Below, one piece after another: positions 56,532 through 64,000 of a stretch of 64,000 nucleotides of DNA; the first letter of the stretch is position 1; each line of letters begins with the position of its first letter. The notes beneath the pieces were generated by a model that saw only the letters and a program-made list of their open reading frames with translations, searched no databases and was not told the origin of the DNA. This DNA is from Gigantopelta aegis (taxonomy: Eukaryota; Mollusca; Gastropoda; Neomphalida; Peltospiridae): the NCBI RefSeq assembly GCF_016097555.1, contig NW_024532999.1:1-64000 (forward strand), given 5' to 3'. The position numbers and the translations under genes are program-made.

Positions 56532-57700
56532 ATTAGCCGAGTAGGAATAAATAAGAATAAATGGATATGTTTCAGTCCCGGACTGACTGATGATGATGAT
56601 GATGATAACTAGTTTAACGTGCCCATATACCACTAGGGTTTCGAACACGCAATTTTGAAATTAGCAATTAGTAAAAAAGTTAATAGAATAAATAAAAATA
56701 ATAAAAAGGTTACAAGCCAAAAATGAAAAGAATTGACTGCTCGGCCAAATATTTATATAATTTGGAGCATTTTAGAAGGACAGTCCAAAATTAAATAAGA
56801 GAAAGAAGAGAGGATCGGACTATTTAATAATATTTTTTTAAAAGATGTAATTTTGACATAAAATTTTGAACACAGATCTAAAAGTTTAAAGTCTGATCGA
56901 TATGTCCACGCGAGTGGCCTCGTTAATGCCGTTTTGGTGCACAGCTTAAAGGGACGAGATGGGTTGCATCCCGTCAAGAAAACCCCTAGATTGACAGTCG
57001 ATAGACGTTGAAGGTGTAGTGCTGTGCTGAAATACAGATCTTCAGAAGCCGGATCCATCTGAACGAGAGAGAGTATCAGACTAGGGTATAGTCCAGTCGT
57101 CATGGGTTGGTATAGTGGTGCGGACGGGCCCGACTCCGGAGGATACGAGATGGTATCACTATAAAGCAAGGTAAAGTCTAGAAAAAGAGTAGTAGGGGCC
57201 GACCCCGCTTCCTATTTCTTCTTAGAGTGGGGCGGTCAATCTTCCAGTGCTGCTAGGACAGGCTCGGACATGTAGAGACTAAACGTGAACAACCGTGGCG
57301 TTCTGCAGAATGGCCGTCACACGAGTCACGAAAAAAACAAGTCGACAGTCAGACGGAGAAATGACGTGGAGGCGAGGAATCTCGCTAAAAAAGAATCCAA
57401 CCTGGTGGTGCAGGCTGTCGAAACGAGAAGCGTTCCAGCGTTCAATCAGTTCCAATGGCCGCATATATCCCAGTAGAAAACTTCATTTCGCTGACAAAAA
57501 CAACGAAATGAAGGACCCCCAAGTCGAGCACACGAAAGCACATGCAGTGTGCACAAGCGAAACAAACACGTCTAACCGCGTGAAGCTCCAGACTGGGAAT
57601 CGCCGAGTAGGGATCATGTTTGAGCGACTGCAGGAGGCAAGATTGGTTTGCACCTGATGTTAAATTTATGTGATAGAATAGAATACAGTCGATTTCCATG
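56532..57700. repeat. Unclassified dispersed repeat, copy 2
   Basis: Duplicate of 49760-51000, lacking the ~80 bp between GGGTTTCGAACACGC and AATTTTGAAATT. Confidence 0.5.
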
Positions 57701-57920
57701 ATGATATTATTTCTAAACAATTCTTTAACAGGGGTGTCTGAAGGAATTTGATATTGGGACAGTGGAGAGGGTGGGTGTGGGAGGGGTGTTCCTCTCTTGC
57801 AGATGATGCTGCAGCTAGGATGTTCCTGCTTGAAACGTTTTCAAAGATATCTACTTTCAAGTGATATTGGCAGGATATTAAAGGCGCATACCTTAGTTTT
57901 AACGCATAAAAAGTGGACAC

Positions 57921-60900
57921 TAATAGTCTTATTCAACTTACTGTGCTAGCACAACAAATATGCTATTCAACCTGAGTCATAACTAAACACTGCAGAATTC
58001 TCTCCCTTGCCGGATATGCGCAATGCTATCCTTGCACGGGCTACCTGTAACTTCATTCTCAATTCTGCAGTCCACCTGTTAACATCTGTTAATTGTAATT
58101 TTGTGTTTGTTTTTCGGTTGAACTTGACATACGGTTGGTAGTTGGGAATTCTGTGTTGAATTTACCATGTCCAACACTAGTTCGTTGACAGCTAGCGCAC
58201 GGAAAGTTTGTGCGCGAGATGGTTGTCAATTTCCTTTACGACGTAAAGACACACACATGTTGTGTCCGGGCTGTCGGTCTTGTTCTCAAGTCGGACTTAG
58301 TGGGTAGGTCCCATAAGTCTGTAGACACTTCGAAAAGTGTCCAGAAAGGGGGTAAACACAAGGGTGTTTCTTCGTCGGTCTGTGTTACGAGTACAGTTAC
58401 CGATACTTCGGGAGGGCCCCCCCCCCCCCCCCGGGCTCCTATTGTGACCGTGATAAGTGAGCCATTTTCGTTAGTGACGGCGCCTTCTTCTGTTTGTGTG
58501 GCTTTGTCTCGGGCGTCGCCATCGTCGTTACGGTTACCTTTACAAACAGAAGGGGGGAAGGGTGGAGTCGTCGCGGCACCGGTTTTGACGACTTCATCGA
58601 TTACCGAGCACATGCACTCCGTTGTGCATAGGTCCACTGCTTCGTCCGCAGAGCAGGTGGCCCCGACTTTGCCTTCAATTGCTGACAGTCGCTTCGGCAC
58701 CTCAGCATTCTCAAGGCCCGAGGAGAGTTCTGCCAGTTTGCTTCGAACTGAGCCAGTTGTTCCGATGCCAGGATCAGTCTCTGATGGCATCCCGACCGAT
58801 GTTTACCGTTGGGTGGAGGACTCATCCCGTTTGGGTCCTCTGTTTGCATATGTTTTCCCCAAGGGTCCAGTGACTTCAGTAGCAACAGACATCTCACAGT
58901 TTGCACCATCTTTGGTCCCTACCTCTTCGACTTTACTCGATAGAGGACGAGGTTCGTGCAGATACCCCTTGGCTGGGGGTACTCTGTGGCTGAAAACTCC
59001 GACCGTTGCGCACTTGGCGCAGGAACGACCGTTAGGCTTTCAGGAAACGTTGTTTCGGAGTTTTGTGGAATTTTTGAACGCTTCGCCTCAGTTGGGATCA
59101 TTGCTTTCGCAGACGGGACCGTCGGATGCGGCTCCCATTCTCTCCTCTCCTCTCCTCCCCCCCCCCCCCCCCCGGTTTTCCGCAAAACCAGCAGAAACTG
59201 CGTCTCGACAGCAGTTTGACAATGCAGTTAGGGATTGTCGTTCGGTTCCTATTGTTTCCGCTGCCCCAGGGGCGTCTCGATTAGGGGGAGGAGTCCATGT
59301 AGATCTTCGGGATCCAATGGACAGTGACCTGGCTTCAGAGGAAGCGTCGGTTGGACCGGATTCTGTCGCTGACCCAGCTCTCTCTCACTTCGGTTCGGAG
59401 GTAGAGGAGGAGTGCGATTATCAGGCGTTTCTGGCTTTTGTCAGGGACCAGGTCCGACAGGTATGCGGGGATGCTATACCTCAGGTTGAGGCCCAGCCTA
59501 CATTCAAGGGTGTCTCCTTCGGGAACCGTTCTTTGAATTTGGTCACTCCTCGTGAGGAGTCGGGTTTACCACTTGCACAGGAGGCGCACAGTTCACTTTG
59601 TGACATTGATGCGTTGATCACTGGCAGTGATCGTATCCTGGGAGTGGGTGTTGATGAGTACCCAACGGCACTGCCTACGGGGAAAATCTTAACAGGAGCG
59701 CGCATTTTTCGTGCCGACTCCTATGAGACGTTGGGGGTGGATTTTCTCGAACATCCGGCGGTCGTTCCTGCTAGTGTCCGAGTTGCAACCAGTCCCGAAC
59801 ACTCAACCATCAACCGCTGGTAAACGTCGGTCCATGTTTTCGGGGTTCAAGCCTCCTCCTGTGAAAAAGGCTGCTTTTTAGAGTCGGCTCAGATCCCTAG
59901 GGTTCCTGACACTAGGAGGCAACCAGGTAACAACCCGTCTTCCACTAAGTGAGGATGCAAACGTCGTACTGCATTCCGTTCTCAGTCCACCAAAGGCATT
60001 GCACCTATGGGTGGTAAGCGGTTGGGGTGAGGGTACGTGAACGATCGGCAGTTGCTTTCGGAGGTACCGTTAGCAACCATACCCGTGGGGGGGGGGGGGC
60101 AGGCTCCGCCATTTCCTTCGAAACTGGTGCAAGCTGCCGCGTCTCGACCCCTGGGTTCTGTCGGTCGTTCGACACGTTTCGACGGGAAAGCGTACGAGTT
60201 TCATGTGCTCCCGTTCAGGTAGGCGACGAGTCCCCATGCTTTGACATTGATAGCTCCACTGTGGGTGGCGCAGCCCTGGTTTCCACAGCTCCTGTCACTG
60301 TTAGTGGCAGTCCCGTTCCGGTTACCAGTGTTGTCTGATCTACTCACCCAGAGTCAGACGGTGTGGCATCCGAAGTCGGAGGTCTTCCTGCTTCACGCGT
60401 GGAGGTTATCAGGGCTTCATTGCGATGCAGAGGTTTTTAGACAAGAATTGCGCATCTCATCTTTTCAGCAAAGCGCAAATCTACCGAGTCGGTTTATCAG
60501 TGTCACTGGCGTGTGTGGGTTCGTTAGGCGAACGCACAGGATTTCGATCCTTATCGCCTACTGTCAACGATTTAGCGGAGTACTTTCTGGCGTTGGTCCA
60601 AGAAAGGAAACTTAAAGTCACGACAGTCAAAAGTCACAGAGCTGCGATTTTCACTACTCTTAAACAGTGTGGATGTCGTGACTTTTCTATGAACTTGGTG
60701 TTGCATGATTTACTTAAATCATTGCAATCCACGGTTGAACAACCTTCCATTATTCCGAAATGGAATGTCTTTCTTGTGTTACATGCTCTTAAGGGTGCGC
60801 CTTATGAGCCGTTGAGGTTTGCTAGTCTTCGTGCCTTGACGTGGAAGACTCTGTTTCTGGTTTCGCTGGCGGCTTGTCGTCGGATCAGCGAGATACATGC

Positions 60901-62139
60901 TTTTTGCATGACTTGGTTGATTACAATTCGGACGGGTATGTCACTTTACCTACCGACCCTATCTTTGTTGCTAAAAACCAGTCTCCAGGGGAAGAGTTTC
61001 CACCTACTGTCATTCACAGTTTATCTCGTACACTGTCATCTGACAACTCGGATAGACTTCTTTGCCCGGTGAGAGCATTGAAGTATTATTTGGTGCGTAC
61101 GAAAAACCGGCGGCAGGGTAAAAAGAGATTGTTTATTTCTTATACCATTAGGCCAGGTGATGTCACAAAAAATGCTTTGTCTTGATGGATAGCAGCTACC
61201 ATCAAGCTAGCATATGAGATGGCGGGTGATCATGTGTTACGGAATTTCTCTGTTAAACCACATGAACTCCGAGCCATTTCTGCTTCCCTGAATTTTCATG
61301 ACTCTTTAGATATTATAAAGGTCATGAATGCAGGGGTTTGGAAAGGACGGCACACTTTTGACCGTTTCTATTTCCGGGATATGGCGGTTGGTCCTGACGG
61401 TACGCGTAGGATCCAGACAGTCATTGCGGCTCAACACGTTGTGTCTGTGCGCAGGGCAACGGAAAGGGGTCGACCTCTTTTCCATCCGACTGCCATCGAT
61501 TCACGCTTCGGACATGTTTAACACTCCACCCTTTTCTGAGGGATGGGGTTTTTTGTAGTGTTGTCTACCGTTTCCTCTCCCTGGGGAGATGTTTTTCCTC
61601 CCTTTCATGGGGATGAGTTTTTCTTTTGGGAAGCCCCTTTTTATTCCCAAAAGTTTTTTGACTCCTTGTTACCGTATGTCGTGGTTCGTCATATCTCCAT
61701 ATCATTACTTCAAAGGAGCTTTTTGGGTACCGGTAAGTCCTCTATTTTCTTACCTCCTCCCATTAATGTTGAATTCACGTGCTCTAACGGTGTCATTGCA
61801 CGTCCGTTATAGCTTATTTGTTGTGCTAGCACAGTAAGTTGAATAAGACTATTAGAAAATTTGTTTCTAATTTTCATTATTATTCATACTTACCTAGTGC
61901 TAGCACAACAAACTATACCTCCCACCCACCCCTATGAGGCTTTCCCTCGGTGGGTTTGGGTGGACTTTGAACCGAGAATGAAGTTATAGGTAGCCCGTGC
62001 AAGCTAGGATAGCATTGCACATATCCGGCAAGGGAGAGAATTCTGCAGTGTGTAGGTATGACTCAGGTTGAATAGCATATTTGTTGTGCTAGCACTAGGT
62101 AAGTATGAATATTAATGAAAATTAGAAACAAATTTTCTA
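57921..62139 (+). mobile_element. DIRS-type retrotransposon, fossil copy B
   Basis: The left end TAATAGTCTTATTCAACTTA with GTGCTAGCACAACAAA is inverted at about 61815-61850. The right end carries the DIRS-style inverted pair (ATTAGAAAATTTGTTTC at 61849; inverse ending 62138). Parts seen: a 537-codon Ser/Pro-rich gag-like frame (58210-59823) and a tyrosine recombinase region similar to that of copy A (about 60540-61500), with the end of the RNase H/linker region before it. Reverse transcriptase was not recognised. It is incomplete and broken, with several interruptions. Its noncoding ends differ clearly from those of copy A, so the two represent separate lineages. Confidence 0.85.
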
Positions 62140-62457
62140 AGTTTAGTTAATTTACAAACCTGTATACATTTGGATAAAGTTACAATAGAGTGAAAGAAGA
62201 GTCTGTGACGTTAAAACAGGAAATATCCTTAAAAATTTATTATCGAACTCGAATCAATAAACCACTACTTCTCAGATGCACGTGCATTTTTAAAAGTATG
62301 AAAAATGCACTTTGGCTCTACAGAAATGGATAACCTAAAGAATAAATTGTAGAAGTGTTGGTATAAAGTGCTTCTACTGGCAGTAGCTAGTGGGAATTTC
62401 CTATTAGTTGATTTTTCTGTTACATTTGGAGCCGACATAGGGACTGGGTGGTTTCTC
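62140..62457. other. No gene seen
   Basis: Short AT-rich interval after the DIRS fossil; nothing recognised. Confidence 0.4.
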
Positions 62458-62458
62458 A

Positions 62459-62482
62459 AGCACGAAAATAAGTTGAAATAAA
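62459..62482 (+). repeat. Tail fragment of the third SINE type
   Basis: AGCACGAAAATAAGTTGAAA matches the tail of the SINEs at 48642 and 55399, and the MITE that follows is also the same as theirs, so this is a third, older copy of that junction. Confidence 0.6.
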
Positions 62483-62519
62483 AAGGTTTTCTACTTTTTT
62501 ACCAATACGTAACATATAT

Positions 62520-62696
62520 CAGGGCTAGCTCTGGCACTTTCGCCACTTGCAAATTTTAAAAACAATTGGCAAATTTTATTTTAATTTGGCAAAATAATTT
62601 CAAGTATTAATTGATATTTTATTCCAATTTAACTGGGTTTCTGTGAGTTTAATAGATAATTTGGCGAAATATTCTTCTGACCCAGAGCTAGCCTTG
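62520..62696 (+). mobile_element. hAT-like MITE (CAGGGCTAG family), third linked copy
   Basis: Ends CAGGGCTAGCTCTGGCAC and CCCAGAGCTAGCCTTG, with the same internal TTGGCAAA boxes. As at 48.9 and 55.7 kb it follows an AAGTTGAAATAAAA SINE tail. Confidence 0.8.
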
Positions 62697-62854
62697 TATA
62701 TACATATTCCTGTGTTAATGCACATATAAAAGATCCCCATGGTAGAAATGGACCTCTTTTGCATTCCTATTGTGCATGCGCGCAAAGAGTATCGTCCCTT
62801 GCCGAATTCGACTGTATCGAGGCTATTTACAACTTGGGAAGTACGATAGACAGT

Positions 62855-63794
62855 AGCCCGAGTACTCTGACTGTAAGAGAGCTAGACGGACATTTGGACA
62901 TAAACACGCTCTCATTACAGTCAGAGACCAACCTATGTCTTTTTTTGGCAATTCCTGACTACCAAACGGTAGGCAACGAGTCCCGCTCTAATACCACAAC
63001 AATCCTATGTTTGACGTCAAATACCTTTACATCAATCATTTTCGAGTTAAGTGATACAAAAAAATCCACATATTAATCACTAATACACATACTACAGAAA
63101 GAAACCCGACAGCACCCACATTCAGCTACGCTTCGTGACACTCCGTCGCAACAATTACAAAACTCGGCGATCTATTTCGAGACTGGGCGATTCCGCCTTG
63201 TGCAGCAGTTACAGGGGTCATCTCATAAGAGGAGGCAGTACGTAGCACATACTTTTGCCGTATCCTGTCGATAACACCCCAATCCTTCAAATTCAAAATG
63301 GAATCAATAATGTGTAATTGTTTTGGTTTAATGACGTAATGAAATCCAAATTCATCCAAAACGGCATTAGCCAACTCTTCCATGTTATAACTTCGCTTGA
63401 TATGAGACGGCACCTGTAACTGCTGCACAAGGCGGAATCGCCCAGTGCGCGATCATGTGGTCTACGTCTCGAAATAGATCGCCAAGCTTTGCAATTGTTG
63501 CGACGGAGTGTCACGAAGCGTAGCTGAATGTGGGTGCTGTCGGGTTTCTTTCTGTAGTAAGTGTATTAGTGATCAATATGTGGATTTTTTTGTATCACTT
63601 AACTCGAAAATGATTGATGTAAAGGTATTTGTCGTCAAACATAGGATTGTTGTGGTATTAGAGCGGGACTCGTTGCCTACCGTTTGGTAGTCAGGAATTG
63701 CAAAAAAAAGACATAGGTTGGTCTCTGACTGTAATGAGAGCGTGTTTATGTCCAAATGTCCGTCTAGCTCTCTTACAGTTAGAGTACTCGGGCT
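62855..63794. repeat. Long palindrome with arms of about 375-395 bp
   Basis: Left arm (62855-63227) starts AGCCCGAGTACTCTGACTGT; the right arm (63400-63794) is its inverse and ends AGAGTACTCGGGCT. Arms differ by scattered substitutions and a short extra segment near 63445. Arms encode matching frames (left plus strand, right minus strand) with LDGHLDINTLSLQSETNL, without known family. The ~170-bp loop carries a RecQ-like helicase start. Confidence 0.9.
63226..63383 (-). pseudogene. RecQ-like helicase N-terminal fragment in the palindrome loop
   Basis: Minus-strand ATG 63383 reads MEELANAVLDEFGF, then HYVIKPKQLHIIDSILNLKD, the conserved entry of RecQ-type DEAD/DEAH helicases (FxLKPxQ..AI..ll.gkD). 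One base out of phase it continues VLSTGYGKSMCYVLPPLM, a Walker A motif (TGxGKS) with the RecQ-style cYxlPpl continuation. A single frameshift near 63275 separates them. The match ends exactly at the start of the left arm, so the rest of the helicase (DEAH box, helicase C) is absent. It could be a captured gene fragment, or a gene truncated by inverted duplication of its own upstream DNA. Confidence 0.7.
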
Positions 63795-64000
63795 AGATAG
63801 ACAGTTGTCATGAGCAATGTGAGTAGATTCGTAGGAGATGGGAATCTCTAGCAACTAATATACATATTTCGTATCAGATTGTAAAATGGCAGCGAAAAAC
63901 GATCTATTAAAGTTTACATTGGAATGGTTTAAGACCAAAATCAGTGAAACATTAACTTAGACGAAGTCTCTGGAGCAGCCTGTTAAGGGTTTTAACAAAA
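63795..64000. other. No gene assigned; short start-like frame
   Basis: ATG at 63885 gives MAAKNDLLKFTLEWFKTKIS before a stop at about 63959. It resembles a protein N-terminus but is too short to assign. Confidence 0.25.

Larger units (their letters stand above)
54160..58276 (+). repeat. Segmental duplication, copy 2
   Basis: Aligns with 47075-51582 throughout and continues into the DIRS element whose left end is at 57921, where copy 1 breaks off. Lacks the SINE head region and the preceding ~317 bp found in copy 1. The copies differ by scattered substitutions only from about 55225 onward. Confidence 0.95.

Noticed and set aside
58236-58790. 184-codon minus-strand frame
   Set aside because: Shadow of the gag-like frame of the DIRS fossil on the other strand.
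63508-63690. Cys-rich plus-strand gene (CGCCRVSFCSKC)
   Set aside because: Lies in a palindrome arm, is opposite to a better preserved frame, and has no recognised zinc-finger family.

Overview
This is eukaryotic, AT-rich, repeat-dense DNA with spliced genes, polyadenylation signals, microsatellites and tRNA-derived SINEs. The SINE body (reading TTTATTTAACGAC at its tail end) and the mix of pogo, hAT, ISL2EU-like, DIRS and jockey/L1-type elements point, from memory of similar sequence, to a marine invertebrate, most likely a mollusc (possibly a gastropod). No complete host gene, rRNA, true tRNA gene or CRISPR array is visible. Almost everything that can be named is mobile or derived from mobile DNA. 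The best host-gene trace is an 84-bp phase-symmetric exon, present twice.

Layout. 0-6.2 kb: SINE end, a fold-back element, a pogo/Tigger element (1887-4415) with a hAT-like element nested in it, a palindromic MITE (5062-5643) and a decayed THAP-domain gene (5930-6162, minus). 6.8-8.2 kb: a minisatellite of about 20 units of ~69 bp. 10.2-14.4 kb: an ISL2EU-type DNA transposon with a spliced YqaJ-exonuclease/PHD-finger gene (plus) converging on a THAP/DDE transposase gene (minus), and a third short reading frame diverging upstream. 14.5-17.5 kb: a fold-back element whose arms are arrays of GTCAAAACGGCC, then a 931-bp element with double terminal repeats. 17.8-23.9 kb: a 2-kb repeat bounded by identical 113-bp ends, then a non-LTR retrotransposon (LINE) with ORF1 and ORF2. 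23.9-35.6 kb: a segment bracketed by oppositely oriented arrays of TATAAGTGAA-like motifs, with LINE sequence immediately outside both ends. It holds SINEs, a solo LTR, a 1338-bp hAT element and a 267-bp tandem duplication. 37.9-41.06 kb: two head-to-tail copies of the same 2-kb repeat, inverted relative to the first.

41.06-62.1 kb: two fossil DIRS-type tyrosine-recombinase retrotransposons (41059-44428; 57921-62139). Between them lies a segmental duplication (47075-51582 and 54160-58276) whose copies each hold a P2X7-like first-exon relic, a SINE, the 84-bp exon, a second SINE, two MITEs, an unclassified repeat and the left end of a DIRS element. A large inverted repeat (52985-53955) sits between the copies. 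62.8-63.8 kb: a ~375-bp-armed palindrome whose loop encodes the start of a RecQ-like helicase, including its Walker A motif.

The most biologically interesting items are the multi-gene ISL2EU-like element, the RecQ-containing palindrome, the repeated 2-kb unit that appears as tandem dimers, and the recent duplication that copied an in-frame exon. Coordinates of element ends are by eye.
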